From positions 1 to 64,000 of the forward strand of contig NZ_JANCPR020000028.1 in the NCBI RefSeq assembly GCF_028657195.3: a stretch of 64,000 nt of DNA. Direction: 5' to 3'. Every line of letters starts with the position of its first letter. The first letter of the stretch is position 1. The DNA comes from Streptomyces iconiensis. Lineage in GTDB: Bacteria; Actinomycetota; Actinomycetes; Streptomycetales; Streptomycetaceae. Positions 17,547 through 26,251 of this stretch are shown here, piece by piece. A program made the translations under genes and the position numbers. A model generated the notes under the pieces. That model was not told the origin of the DNA and ran no database searches. It saw only the letters and a list, made by a program, of their open reading frames with translations.

Positions 17547-18137
17547 TCACAACGCGCCCTTGGTCGAGGGGATCCCGGTCTGCCGCGGGTCGATCTCGCT
17601 CGCGTACCGCAGGGCCCGTGCCAGGGCCTTGAACTGGCACTCGACGATGTGGTGCGCGTTGCGCCCGTACGGGACGTGGACGTGCAGGGCGACCTGCGCC
17701 TGCGCGACGAAGGACTCCAGGATGTGCCGGGTCATCGTCGTGTCGTAGGAGCCGATCATCGGCGCCATGCCCTCGGGCTCGGTGTGCACGAGGTAGGGGC
17801 GTCCTGACAGGTCGACGGTGACCTGTGCGAGGGACTCGTCCAGCGGCACGGACGCGTTGGCGAACCGCACGATGCCGCGCTTGTCGCCGAGCGCCTGCTT
17901 GAAGGCGGCGCCCAGCGCGAGGGACGTGTCCTCGATGGTGTGGTGGCTGTCGATGTGCAGGTCGCCCTCGGTCTTGACCGTGAGGTCGAACAGGCCGTGA
18001 CGGCCGAGCTGGTCGAGCATGTGGTCGTAGAAGCCGACACCCGTACCGACATCGACCCTGCCGGTGCCGTCGAGGTCTATCTCGACCACCACCGACGTCT
18101 CCTTGGTGGTCCGCTCCACGCGGCCCTTGCGCGTCAT
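17547..18137 (-). CDS. hisB: Imidazoleglycerol-phosphate dehydratase
   Basis: HisB removes water from imidazole glycerol phosphate to give imidazole acetol phosphate. At 196 residues it is the single-domain dehydratase without the phosphatase fusion of enterobacteria. The metal-binding histidine clusters DSHHTIEDTSLALG and GRNAHHIVEC, plus FYDHMLDQLGRHG, are all present. The ATG at 18137 overlaps the hisC stop as ATGA. Confidence 0.97.
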   Translation of the reverse strand: MTRKGRVERTTKETSVVVEIDLDGTGRVDVGTGVGFYDHMLDQLGRHGLFDLTVKTEGDLHIDSHHTIEDTSLALGAAFKQALGDKRGIVRFANASVPLDESLAQVTVDLSGRPYLVHTEPEGMAPMIGSYDTTMTRHILESFVAQAQVALHVHVPYGRNAHHIVECQFKALARALRYASEIDPRQTGIPSTKGAL

Positions 18138-19273
18138 GTGTCGCTCTTCTCCTTCAGCTCCTTCGTCACGGCTCGCACCGCGTCGAGGAACGTGTCGTTC
18201 TCCTCGGGCGTCCCCGCTGACACCCGCAGCCAGCCGGGCACTCCGTTGTCCCTGACGAGGACACCGTGCGCCAGCAGCGCCTCCCACACCGCGTGGGAGC
18301 CGGCGGCGCCGTCGAAGCGCCCGAACTGCACGAAGTTGGCGTCGGACTCGGTGACCTGGCATCCCATGGCACGCAGCTCGTCCACCAGCCTGTCGCGTTC
18401 CGCCTTGAGCTGCTCCACGTATCCGAGCAGCGTATCGGTGTGCTCCAGCGCGGCGAGCGCGGTGGCCTGGGTGACGGCCGAGAGGTGGTACGGCAGCCGT
18501 ACGAGCTGTACGGCGTCGACCACGGCCGCGTCGGCTGCCAGGTAGCCGAGCCGCAGCCCGGCGGCGCCGAACGCCTTGGACATGGTGCGCGAGAGCACCA
18601 GCGTCGGGCGGCCCTCGATCAGCGGCAGCAGCGAGGGATGGTGCGAGAACTCGCCGTACGCCTCGTCGAGCACCACCAGCGCGCCATGGCCGTCCGACCT
18701 GGCCGCCTGCGCGGCCTCGTACAGCGCGAGAACGGTCTCCTCGGTGACTGCCGTACCGGTGGGGTTGTTGGGCGAGCAGATGAAGACGATGTCCGGCCGC
18801 TGCTCCGCGATGGTGCGGACCGCGGCGTCGATGTCGATGGTGAAGTCCTCGTTGCGGGGCCCGGAGAGCCAGCCGGTGCCGGTGCCGCGCGCGAGGAGCG
18901 CGTGCATCGAGTACGAGGGCTCGAAGCCGAGCGCCGTGCGTCCCGGGCCGCCGAACGCCTGAAGGAGCTGCTGGAGCACCTCGTTGGACCCGTTGGCCGC
19001 CCACACCTGCTCGCGGGTGACGGGGTGGCCCGCCGTGCGTGAGAGGTAGTGCGCGAGCCCGGCGCGCAGCTCGACGGCGTCCCGGTCGGGATACCGGTTG
19101 AGGTCGCGCGCCGCCTCGGTGACCCGCTGGGCGATCCGCTCGACGAGCGGATCGGGCAGCGGGTACGGGTTCTCGTTCGTGTTCAGCCGCACCGGCACGT
19201 CCAACTGGGGCGCACCGTACGGGGACTTGCCGCGCAGCTCGTCCCTGATGGGAAGGGAGTCGATGTCGTTCAC
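18134..19273 (-). CDS. hisC: Histidinol-phosphate aminotransferase
   Basis: HisC transfers an amino group to imidazole acetol phosphate. The 379-residue protein is a fold type I PLP enzyme. It shows LNTNENPYPLP at the N-terminus, SPNNPTGT, VVLDEAYGEF and the PLP-lysine segment SRTMSKAFGAAGLRLGY. The GTG start at 19273 overlaps the hisD stop as GTGA, and its stop overlaps hisB. It is in the operon order usual for Streptomyces. Confidence 0.96.
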   Translation of the reverse strand: MNDIDSLPIRDELRGKSPYGAPQLDVPVRLNTNENPYPLPDPLVERIAQRVTEAARDLNRYPDRDAVELRAGLAHYLSRTAGHPVTREQVWAANGSNEVLQQLLQAFGGPGRTALGFEPSYSMHALLARGTGTGWLSGPRNEDFTIDIDAAVRTIAEQRPDIVFICSPNNPTGTAVTEETVLALYEAAQAARSDGHGALVVLDEAYGEFSHHPSLLPLIEGRPTLVLSRTMSKAFGAAGLRLGYLAADAAVVDAVQLVRLPYHLSAVTQATALAALEHTDTLLGYVEQLKAERDRLVDELRAMGCQVTESDANFVQFGRFDGAAGSHAVWEALLAHGVLVRDNGVPGWLRVSAGTPEENDTFLDAVRAVTKELKEKSDT

Positions 19274-20670
19274 GATCCCTCAGGCGCCTTCCAGCCGCTG
19301 CGGCCTTCTCGTTCGTCTCCGACAAAACGTGCCCGCAGCGCGTCGCCGTGTGCGGGCAGGTCCTCGGCGTCGGCGAGCGCGAGGACGTGGTGGGTGACGT
19401 CGGCGAGCGCTTCCTTCGAGTAGTCCACGACGTGGATGCCGCGCAGGAAGGACTGCACCGAGAGCCCGGAGGAGTGGCAGGCGCAACCGCCGGTCGGCAG
19501 CACGTGGTTGGAGCCGGCGGCGTAGTCGCCCAGTGAGACGGGCGCGTAGGGGCCGACGAAGACGGCGCCCGCGTTGCGTACCCGTGCCGCCCAGGAGGCG
19601 GCGTCCTCGGTCTGGATCTCCAGGTGCTCGGCCGCGTACGCGTTGACGACGGCGAGGCCGTGCTCCAGCGAGTCGACCAGTACGACCCCGGACTGGCGGC
19701 CGGCCAGCGCCTCGGCGATGCGCTCGCTGTGCTTGGTGGCGGGTACCTGCGTCTTCAGCTCGGCCTCGACGCCCTCGGCCAGCGCCTCGGACGGGGTGAC
19801 CAGCACGGCCGCGGCGACCACGTCGTGCTCGGCCTGGCTGATCAGGTCGGCGGCGACGTGCACGGGGTCGGCGCTGTCGTCGGCGAGCACCGCGATCTCG
19901 GTGGGGCCCGCCTCGGAGTCGATGCCGATGACGCCCTTGAGCAGGCGCTTGGCCGCAGCGACGTAGATGTTGCCCGGACCCGTCACGAGCTGCACGGGGG
20001 CGCACTCGTCGGTGCCGTAGGCGAACATCGCGACGGCCTGCGCGCCGCCTGCCGCGTAGACCTCGTCGATGCCGAGCAGGGCGCACGCGGCGAGGATGGT
20101 GGGGTGCGGGAGACCGGCCCACCTGCTGTTGTCCGCCGCGGCCTGCGGCGGCGACGAGACGGCGAGCGAGCCGACGCCGGCCTCCTGCGCGGGAACGACG
20201 TTCATGACGACGGACGACGGGTAGACGGCCCTGCCGCCGGGGACGTAGAGCCCGACCCGCTCGACGGGCACCCAGCGCTCGGTGACGGTACCGCCAGGTA
20301 CGACCTGGACCGTCGAGTCGGTGCGGCGCTGGTCGCGGTGGACGATACGGGCGCGGCGGATGGACTCCTCCAGCGCGGAGCGTACGGCCGGGTCCAGTTC
20401 GGCCAGTGCCTCGGTCAGTGCCTCGACGGGCACCCGCACCCGGTCCAGACGTACGCCGTCGAACTTCTCCGTGTACTCGATCACCGCCGCTGTGCCACGA
20501 TGCCGCACGTCCTCGCAGAGCGGGCGCACCGTGGCGAGCGCTGCCTCCACGTCGAGTTCGGCCCGGGGCAGCAGGTCGCGGTCGACCACGCCGTTCGCCG
20601 GGGCTGAGGTCACGTCGGCGGATGGGGTTCCCTCCGGGGAGGAACCACGCAGATCGATTCGGGAGATCAC
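19270..20670 (-). CDS. hisD: Histidinol dehydrogenase
   Basis: HisD oxidises histidinol to histidine in two NAD-dependent steps. The 466-residue protein has the zinc-enzyme segments GPGNIYVAAAKRLL, EAGPTEIAVLADDSADP, ADLISQAEHD and the C-terminal HVLPTGGCACHSSGLSVQ. The start is the GTG at 20670 (VISRIDLRG); the frame remains open for 16 more codons upstream but these cross the promoter. The leader is predicted to be about 11 bases, so there is no room for attenuation. It is the first gene of the operon. Confidence 0.96.
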   Translation of the reverse strand: MISRIDLRGSSPEGTPSADVTSAPANGVVDRDLLPRAELDVEAALATVRPLCEDVRHRGTAAVIEYTEKFDGVRLDRVRVPVEALTEALAELDPAVRSALEESIRRARIVHRDQRRTDSTVQVVPGGTVTERWVPVERVGLYVPGGRAVYPSSVVMNVVPAQEAGVGSLAVSSPPQAAADNSRWAGLPHPTILAACALLGIDEVYAAGGAQAVAMFAYGTDECAPVQLVTGPGNIYVAAAKRLLKGVIGIDSEAGPTEIAVLADDSADPVHVAADLISQAEHDVVAAAVLVTPSEALAEGVEAELKTQVPATKHSERIAEALAGRQSGVVLVDSLEHGLAVVNAYAAEHLEIQTEDAASWAARVRNAGAVFVGPYAPVSLGDYAAGSNHVLPTGGCACHSSGLSVQSFLRGIHVVDYSKEALADVTHHVLALADAEDLPAHGDALRARFVGDEREGRSGWKAPEGS

Positions 20671-20688
20671 AGGTCCAAGTCTCTCAGA

Positions 20689-20718
20689 CCCATAGGACGT
20701 ACCGGCCGTCCGTATCAA
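20689..20718 (-). promoter_or_regulatory. his operon promoter
   Basis: On the minus strand TTGATA (20713-20718) is followed by 18 bases and TATGGG (20689-20694), one of the best housekeeping-type matches in the window. Transcription would start near 20682, about 11 bases before the hisD GTG. Confidence 0.65.
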
Positions 20719-20905
20719 TGGCTGATACGCGTCACTCAGGACGATCGTCGCCTCGCGCGTTCAGCCGGTCACGGAGCGGGAAAGGGAAGCGTACGACCGT
20801 CAAGTTCGAACACGTTCGCCACCGCGTCCGCTTCTTCGCGCCGATGATCCGCGCGGACGCCACGGCTGCGTACGCCACGACCACGACAACTGAGGGGGAG
20901 AGCGC

Positions 20906-22525
20906 GTGAGCGAGCCTTCGGACCCGGGTGAGCCGCCTCCGGGGCTGCAACCGACCACCGCCGAGTGGGGGCTGTGGCAGGCGTTCCGGAACGGCAGCAT
21001 GTACGACCTGGCCTCCGGGGAACCGGAACTGGACGACCCGAACGGCGATCACGTGTGGGGCCCGGAGCGCACCCTGCGTGCCCGTGTCATCGCCATGCTG
21101 CTGCTGCACGGCCCGCCGCCCCTGATGGGCAGGGTCGCCTCGCTCCACCTGACCGGCGCCTACATCACGGGCTGCCTGGAGCTGTCCGGCGGTGTCGTCG
21201 AGCCCTACTTCGAGATCACCGGCTGCCGCTTCGAGGAGGAGGTGCGGATGACGGACACCCGGATCAACACCGGGCGCTTCGTCGACTGTTACGTGCCGCG
21301 CCTGGAGGCGGCCAGGCTCACGGCCGAGGGCGATCTGCACCTGCCCCGGTGCAGCGTGCCCGAAGGCATCAAGCTGACGGACGCCACGATCGGCAGCGAC
21401 CTGCTGCTCAACGAGTCGACCGTGGGCAGTGGCCGCCGTATCCGCGCCATCACGGCCGACGGCATCACCATCTCGCAGGAGCTCCAGGCCAGCCTGCTGG
21501 TGACCGACGGGCAGGTCAGCCTGCGCGGCGCGACGATCGGCAGCTCCCTGCACATGTTCGGCACCGTGCTGCGCAACCCGCGCGGACGCTTCGCGCTGTA
21601 CGCGCCGCAGATGACCGTCGAGCAGGTGGCGAGCTTCGCCGACGCGGACAGGGGCAGCGCACCCCAGATCTACGGCGCGACCCCGCCGACCGGTACGCGC
21701 TACGACTTCAGCACCCACGGTGGCACCAGGTGGCGCACCAAGCACTTCGAGTGCACGGGCGGCATGGTGCTCGACGACGGGCGGTTCGGCTCCTCGCTGG
21801 TGATCGACAACGCCCGCCTGGACATGCAGCGCGACCAGGAGCTGTCGCTGCGGCGCCTCACGACACCGGAACTGACCTTCACCCCGCAGCTGCCCGAACG
21901 CGGCCTCGTGGTGCTGTCGGGCGCGACGGTCGAGAAGCTGATGGACCGCACCTCCAGCTGGCCGCGCGACGAGCGGCTGTGGATGGCGGGCTTCACCTAC
22001 CAGCACGCGATCCCCAAAGAGGGTCACTTCAACGTCCGTGAGCGCCTCCAGTGGGTCACCTCGGCCACCGCCGAGTACGCGCCCGAGCCCTACGAGCAGC
22101 TCGCCGCGATGTACCGCAACAGCGGCGAGGACACCAACGCGCGTGTCGTGCTGCTGGCCAAACAGCGCCGCCGCCGCGAGACGCTGCCGCTGCTGGGCAA
22201 GTTGTGGGGGTACCTCCAGGACTGGACGGTGGCCTACGGCTACCGCCCGGGACAGGCGGCGGTCTGGATGGGCGTGCTCTGGCTGACGGGCACGCTGCTG
22301 TTCGACGCCAACCGGCCGCCCGCGCTCAAGGGCGACGAGGCACCCCAGTGGAACGCGGCGCTCTACACCCTCGACCTGCTGCTGCCCGTCATCACCTTCG
22401 GCCAGGACACGGCGTGGAACCCGGTGGGCCGCTACCAGTGGGTCGCTGCCGTGATGATCCTGCTGGGCTGGATCCTGGCGACCACCGTCGCCACGGGCGC
22501 CACACGCCTGCTGCGCCGCCAGTAG
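20906..22525 (+). CDS. Conserved solenoid-plus-membrane protein
   Basis: A 539-residue protein sometimes annotated as membrane-associated oxidoreductase, though I see no redox motif. The middle (about residues 75-350) is made of short repeats in which hydrophobic residues recur about every 20-25 residues (LHLTGAYITGCLELS, CRFEEEVRMTDTRI, VSLRGATIGSSL). This resembles a right-handed beta-helix. The C-terminus has two membrane helices (AAVWMGVLWLTGTLLF and WVAAVMILLGWILATT) separated by a short DLLLPVITFGQD loop, a layout like a two-helix channel subunit. The GTG start at 20906 has AGGGGGAG upstream. Not related to its his neighbours by function. I do not assign a role. Confidence 0.7.
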   Translation: MSEPSDPGEPPPGLQPTTAEWGLWQAFRNGSMYDLASGEPELDDPNGDHVWGPERTLRARVIAMLLLHGPPPLMGRVASLHLTGAYITGCLELSGGVVEPYFEITGCRFEEEVRMTDTRINTGRFVDCYVPRLEAARLTAEGDLHLPRCSVPEGIKLTDATIGSDLLLNESTVGSGRRIRAITADGITISQELQASLLVTDGQVSLRGATIGSSLHMFGTVLRNPRGRFALYAPQMTVEQVASFADADRGSAPQIYGATPPTGTRYDFSTHGGTRWRTKHFECTGGMVLDDGRFGSSLVIDNARLDMQRDQELSLRRLTTPELTFTPQLPERGLVVLSGATVEKLMDRTSSWPRDERLWMAGFTYQHAIPKEGHFNVRERLQWVTSATAEYAPEPYEQLAAMYRNSGEDTNARVVLLAKQRRRRETLPLLGKLWGYLQDWTVAYGYRPGQAAVWMGVLWLTGTLLFDANRPPALKGDEAPQWNAALYTLDLLLPVITFGQDTAWNPVGRYQWVAAVMILLGWILATTVATGATRLLRRQ

Positions 22526-22542
22526 CCGCAGGGCGCTGCGGC
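22525..22542 (+). terminator. Hairpin at the end of the solenoid membrane protein gene
   Basis: GCCGCAG (22525-22531) and CTGCGGC (22536-22542) form a 7-bp stem with a 4-base loop, beginning at the last base of the stop codon. There is no T-run. Confidence 0.4.
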
Positions 22543-22642
22543 GCCGGTAGCCGCAGGACCGCAGGGCGGCTGCCGGGTGGCCTGCCGGGTGCTGTCTGGT
22601 GTGACTCCTGTGACCGGAACGCGCCAACACCGCCGGAGGCTT

Positions 22643-22648
22643 TAGGCT
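22643..22648 (+). promoter_or_regulatory. Candidate -10 box for the LON-domain gene
   Basis: TAGGCT ends 8 bases before the GTG at 22657 with no ribosome site in between, predicting a leaderless mRNA. The -35 region is not convincing. Confidence 0.45.
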
Positions 22649-22656
22649 TACCGGTT

Positions 22657-23466
22657 GTGACAACCGCGCTCCCGCTCTTCCCGCTCAACTCGGTGCTGTT
22701 CCCGGGCCTGGTGCTGCCGCTGAACATCTTCGAGGCGCGGTACCGCGCGCTTATGCGCGACCTTCTCGCCCTGCCGGAGGACGCGCCGCGCAGGTTCGGC
22801 GTCGTGGCCATCAGGGACGGCCGCGAGGTCGCGCCCACCGCGCTCGGCCTGCCGGAATCCGCGCCTCCACCTGGTACGGACCCCACAGCGGGGTTCGGCA
22901 AGGATCCGCTCGCTTCCTTCTACACGGTCGGCTGCGTCGCGGACGCCTCGACGATCCGCGAGCGCAGCACGGGCTCGATCGGGCCGGCCGAGTCGCCCGA
23001 GGAGGAGGCAGCCATGGCCGACCCCCGTATGAGCACCACGGGCTACGAGGTGCTGGCCACCGGCACCTCCCGGTTCCGGCTGCTGTCCGTCGATGTCTCG
23101 GGCCCGTATCTGACCGGTGAGGTCGAGGAGCTGCCCGAGGAGGAGGGCGACGGCGCCGGCGCGCTGGCCTCCGGTGTGCTGCGTGCCTTCAGGGCGTACC
23201 AGAAGCGGCTCGCCAGCGCCCGCGAGCGCACCATCGCCGCCGGTCAGGAGCAGGAGCTGCCGGACGACCCGTCCGTGGTCTCGTACCTGGTCGCCGCCGC
23301 GACCGTGCTGGACACCCCAGCCAAGCAGCGGCTGCTCCAGGCGCCCGACACGGCGACGCGGCTGGCGGACGAGCTGAAAATCCTTCGCCGCGAGACCTCG
23401 GTCATCGGTAAGCTCCCGTCGCTTCCGGCCCCGGAGCTGACCCGGGGGCCGACCAGCCCCAACTGA
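22657..23466 (+). CDS. LON peptidase substrate-binding domain protein
   Basis: A 269-residue protein consisting of the N-terminal (LAN/PUA-like) domain of Lon without ATPase or protease parts. The family signature LPLFPLNSVLFPGLVLPLNIFEARYRALM opens the protein, and the later part has a helical bundle around SYLVAAATVLDTPAKQRLLQAPD. Such proteins may bind protein substrates, but no activity is proven. The start GTG is placed just after a -10 box. ybaK follows 34 bases later on the same strand. Confidence 0.85.
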   Translation: MTTALPLFPLNSVLFPGLVLPLNIFEARYRALMRDLLALPEDAPRRFGVVAIRDGREVAPTALGLPESAPPPGTDPTAGFGKDPLASFYTVGCVADASTIRERSTGSIGPAESPEEEAAMADPRMSTTGYEVLATGTSRFRLLSVDVSGPYLTGEVEELPEEEGDGAGALASGVLRAFRAYQKRLASARERTIAAGQEQELPDDPSVVSYLVAAATVLDTPAKQRLLQAPDTATRLADELKILRRETSVIGKLPSLPAPELTRGPTSPN

Positions 23467-23500
23467 CCGTACGGAACGCAGGCAGCTAGGCAGCACAGCC

Positions 23501-24001
23501 GTGGCCAAGAAGAAGTCCAGGCAGCAGTCGGCGGCGACGCCCGCCACCGTCGCCGCCACCCGCGCGGGCATCCCGTTCACCACCCACGCCTATGAGCACG
23601 ACCCGGCCGCGGCCTCGTACGGCGCTGAGGCCGCCGAGGCGCTGGGTGTGGCCCCCGAGCAGGTGTTCAAGACACTCGTCGCGGATGTCGACGGTGCGCC
23701 GACCGTCGCCGTCGTGCCCGTCTCGGCCTCCCTCGACCTGAAGGCGCTGGCCTCGGCCGCGGGCGGCAAGCGCGCCACGATGGCGGACCCCGCGGCTGCC
23801 GAACGCACCACCGGATACGTACGCGGCGGGATCTCGCCGCTCGGGCAGCGCAGGAAGCTGCCCACCGTGCTGGACGCCTCGGCGGCCGAGCAGCGCACGA
23901 TCTGTGTCTCCGCCGGCCGGCGCGGGCTGGAGATCGAGTTGGCCCCCGAGGACCTCGCGGCCCTCACCGAGGCGATCACGGCGCCGGTCGCACGCTCCTG
24001 A
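23501..24001 (+). CDS. ybaK: Cys-tRNA(Pro) deacylase YbaK/EbsC
   Basis: YbaK hydrolyses Cys-tRNA(Pro) mischarged by ProRS, protecting translation accuracy. The 166-residue length is standard. It begins MAKKKSRQQS and has FKTLVADVDG, VPVSASLDLKALA with the key lysine, TGYVRGGISPLGQRRKLPT and a final catalytic-site Gly region. The GTG start at 23501 sits 8 bases after TAGGCA (23487-23492), so it may be leaderless. It shares the strand with the LON-domain gene. Confidence 0.9.
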   Translation: MAKKKSRQQSAATPATVAATRAGIPFTTHAYEHDPAAASYGAEAAEALGVAPEQVFKTLVADVDGAPTVAVVPVSASLDLKALASAAGGKRATMADPAAAERTTGYVRGGISPLGQRRKLPTVLDASAAEQRTICVSAGRRGLEIELAPEDLAALTEAITAPVARS

Positions 24002-24064
24002 ATACGCCGTACGCAGTGCCGAATACACCGTCATACGCCGTGCGCGGACCGAATACGCCGTCCG
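24000..24064 (+). repeat. Short GAATACGCCGT repeats between ybaK and bL37
   Basis: Three near copies of GAATACRCCGT, with an additional partial ATACGCCGT, are spread over 24000-24064, starting at the last bases of ybaK. This AT-richer patch stands out from its surroundings. No function is evident. Confidence 0.6.
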
Positions 24065-24105
24065 CGGGGCTTCCCAGGGGTGCGGGGCAGCGCTACGACT
24101 GACCC

Positions 24106-24180
24106 ATGTCGAAACGAACGCGTAAACGCCGCTGGCGCCTCAAGAAGAACCGCGCCAACCACGGCCGCCGTCCCGCGTAA
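24106..24180 (+). CDS. 50S ribosomal protein bL37
   Basis: A 24-codon gene encoding a highly basic peptide, MSKRTRKRRWRLKKNRANHG followed by RRPA. The N-terminal KRTRKRR run, and ANHGRRP near the end, match the actinobacterial ribosomal protein bL37 seen in mycobacterial ribosome structures, as I recall. Eleven of 24 residues are Arg or Lys. TACGAC ends 6 bases before the ATG and no ribosome site is present, so the mRNA is predicted to be leaderless. It is flanked by ybaK and a convergent DUF2567 gene and would be missed by gene callers with a length cutoff. Confidence 0.75.
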   Translation: MSKRTRKRRWRLKKNRANHGRRPA

Positions 24181-24240
24181 CCACGCCCCTGGCCGTCCCC
24201 GCGGCTGTCGCGGCAGTCCTCACCGCCGCCATGGCCGCCT

Positions 24241-25029
24241 CTAGCGTTCCGTGTTCTCGTTCCACTCCGGCGGCGCCTGCACCACGGCGGACTGCCGCTC
24301 GGCGGGCAGGTCGGTGGGCAGGAAGATCGCCGTGAACAGCAGATGGAGCGCGGCGGCTGCGAAGGGCCAGGCGAGGAGTACGCCCTTGGCCTGGAGCTTG
24401 AGCGGCGCGTCGAACGTCGCGTTCCTGCCCGCCTCCTTCGCGGCCCGTACGACATCCGTCTCAGGGCCCAGCAGCACCCCGGTGCGCCAGGCCAGCAGGG
24501 AGCCGAGCAGACCGCCCACGGCGAGGCCGACGACGATGCCGACTCCGCCGTGCCTGCGCAGGAAGTAGACGAGGACGCCGGTCAGGGCCCCGAAGGCGAG
24601 CCCGAGCAGCGCGAAGGTGCCGTCGGCACCCATCGCCTCTTCGCCCTCGGGATCCTTGAGGTAGACCGCCTTGCCGTCCGTGAACAGGGGCACCTTCGGC
24701 GCCAGCCACACCCACAGCAGTCCGAACAGCACCCCGAGGACGGCGACGCCCAGCACACACAGGGCAGCGTCCCGCAGCTCGCGCCGTACGATCGCTCCGC
24801 CCGCACCGCCGCCCCCGTGCTGGCCACCCATGTACGAGGGCGGCGCCGCAGGAACGGACGGGTCCGCGTGGGACGACTGCATGTAGGGGGACTGCGCGTA
24901 GGGAGACTGCGCGTGGGGGGACCCGGCCCCGTGTTGCCCGGCGTCGGACTGACCACCGGAGCCGCCGTCCGTCCGCGGGGACGAGTGCGAGGAATCCGGG
25001 TTGTGTGAGGAGGGCGTCGGTACGGTCAC
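24241..25029 (-). CDS. DUF2567 family membrane protein
   Basis: A 262-residue protein with a polar Ser/His/Gln-rich N-terminus of about 80 residues containing repeated AQSPYAQSPYMQSSH-type motifs, then four membrane helices. The core LGLLWVWLAPKVPLFTDGKA and YLKDPEGEEAMGADGTFALLGLAFG matches DUF2567 as I remember it. The function is unknown. The GTG at 25029 follows a possible CACGAT -10 box by 6 bases. It lies downstream of the ABC permease gene (113-bp gap) and may be part of the same cluster. Confidence 0.75.
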   Translation of the reverse strand: MTVPTPSSHNPDSSHSSPRTDGGSGGQSDAGQHGAGSPHAQSPYAQSPYMQSSHADPSVPAAPPSYMGGQHGGGGAGGAIVRRELRDAALCVLGVAVLGVLFGLLWVWLAPKVPLFTDGKAVYLKDPEGEEAMGADGTFALLGLAFGALTGVLVYFLRRHGGVGIVVGLAVGGLLGSLLAWRTGVLLGPETDVVRAAKEAGRNATFDAPLKLQAKGVLLAWPFAAAALHLLFTAIFLPTDLPAERQSAVVQAPPEWNENTER

Positions 25030-25142
25030 TCCGCCATCGTGCCAGGCCCCCGCCGCGCCGCGAGCCCCGACCCTCGGGCGGCCCCGGCGGCGGCGCCGTG
25101 AGCCCCGTACCCCGGCGCCGCACGCCGCCGGAACGCGCCGTC

Positions 25143-26018
25143 TCAGCGCGTGGCGGCCCAGCGGTAGGCCCGGGTGGCCAGGGCCAGCGAGAGCACCCCG
25201 ACAGCCGCGCACACCCCGAGATCCAGCAGAACGGCGCCCCAGTCGGGACGCGCCTCGAAGGTCCTGGCGAAGGCTTCGACGCCGTACGTGGACGGCAGCA
25301 GATCCCGCACCCACTGGACGACCAGGGGCATACCCCCGGCCGGGAGCACGCCCAGCAACAGCGCGGCGGACATCCCCAACTGGCCGCACAGCGTGGCGAG
25401 TTCCGGCCGGGGTGCGAGCAGCCCGAGGGCCGCACCGAGCCCGGCGAGCGCCGCACCCGCGAGGGGGATGACGGCGACGAGCACCCACAGCCCGCCCAGC
25501 GGCAGCTGGAAGAGCACGCTCCCGGCGACGGCGGTGACCAGGACTCCGGGCACGGTGAACGACGCGTAGGCGGCTGCGGCCCCCAGTACGACGGAGGCGG
25601 CGGGCACGGGCAGCGTCGCGTAGTGGTCGAGGCCGCCGCTGGCCCGCAGCTGACCGAAGTACTGCGCGAGCAGGTTGAGCGCGACGAAGGCGACCACCAG
25701 CACGCTGGACCCGGCCACCACGGCACGCGCCTCGGCACCGCCGTCCACGACGCCGCGCATGAGGATCATGATGCCGAGCGACTGGAACGTGGCCACGAAC
25801 AGCAGCGGGATACGCGCCACACGGGCCCGCGAGAGCTGCGCGCGGTAGACGGCGCCCAGCGCGGGCCACAGCCGCGCGCGGGGCGCCAGCACGGCGGGCC
25901 CGTTCACTCCGGCCCCCGCACCGCGGGCCCCGGCGGGCGCGGCCCGCTCCACCGTCACGGCCCCAGCGCCCGGCGGCGCGTCCACGACCACCGCTCTGTT
26001 CTCCGCAGCCGTACTCAC
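25143..26018 (-). CDS. ABC-2 type exporter permease
   Basis: A 291-residue membrane protein with about six helices in the ABC-2 layout, after a roughly 45-residue Ala/Gly/Pro-rich cytoplasmic segment. The core includes IPLLFVATFQSLGIMILMRGV and LNLLAQYFGQLRASGG, followed by a DLLPSTYGVEAF segment before the last helix pair. With the ATP-binding protein encoded upstream it should form an exporter; the cargo is unknown. The GTG start at 26018 overlaps the stop of a 78-codon open frame that links it to the ATPase gene. Confidence 0.8.
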   Translation of the reverse strand: MSTAAENRAVVVDAPPGAGAVTVERAAPAGARGAGAGVNGPAVLAPRARLWPALGAVYRAQLSRARVARIPLLFVATFQSLGIMILMRGVVDGGAEARAVVAGSSVLVVAFVALNLLAQYFGQLRASGGLDHYATLPVPAASVVLGAAAAYASFTVPGVLVTAVAGSVLFQLPLGGLWVLVAVIPLAGAALAGLGAALGLLAPRPELATLCGQLGMSAALLLGVLPAGGMPLVVQWVRDLLPSTYGVEAFARTFEARPDWGAVLLDLGVCAAVGVLSLALATRAYRWAATR

Positions 26019-26251
26019 ACGACCCCGCCCCTCGCGTTCCTCGTACCTCGCGTGCTTTCCGTGCCCCTACGCCGGACAGCGCCTGCGTGCCGGGGGCGGC
26101 CCGCGTCTCGGGGGCCGCCGGTGCCTCGTCGGCCGTCCGTGCCCCGGGGGACGCCTGTACTGCGCTGACGGTCCATGCCCGTGCCGGTGACCGTTTCCAT
26201 GCCGGCGTCCAGCCCGGTGTCCATGCCGGTCTCCGTGCCGAACGCGCTCAC
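26015..26251 (-). CDS. Possible 78-residue linking ORF between ABC genes
   Basis: This frame starts with GTG overlapping the ATPase stop (GTGA) and ends with TGA overlapping the permease start (GTGA). The product is a low-complexity peptide, first Gly/Met/Asp/Thr-rich (GMDTGLDAGMETVTGTGMD) and then Arg/Gly/Pro-rich. There is no known domain. The double overlap would couple translation from ATPase to permease. It could alternatively be a C-terminal extension remnant or untranslated spacer; codon third positions are GC-rich only in the first half. Confidence 0.35.
   Translation of the reverse strand: MSAFGTETGMDTGLDAGMETVTGTGMDRQRSTGVPRGTDGRRGTGGPRDAGRPRHAGAVRRRGTESTRGTRNARGGVV

Noticed and set aside
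20800..20820. A LexA-like box GTTCGAAC/CGTTCG upstream of the solenoid protein gene
   Set aside because: The half-sites are separated by two bases rather than four, so it does not fit the SOS consensus.
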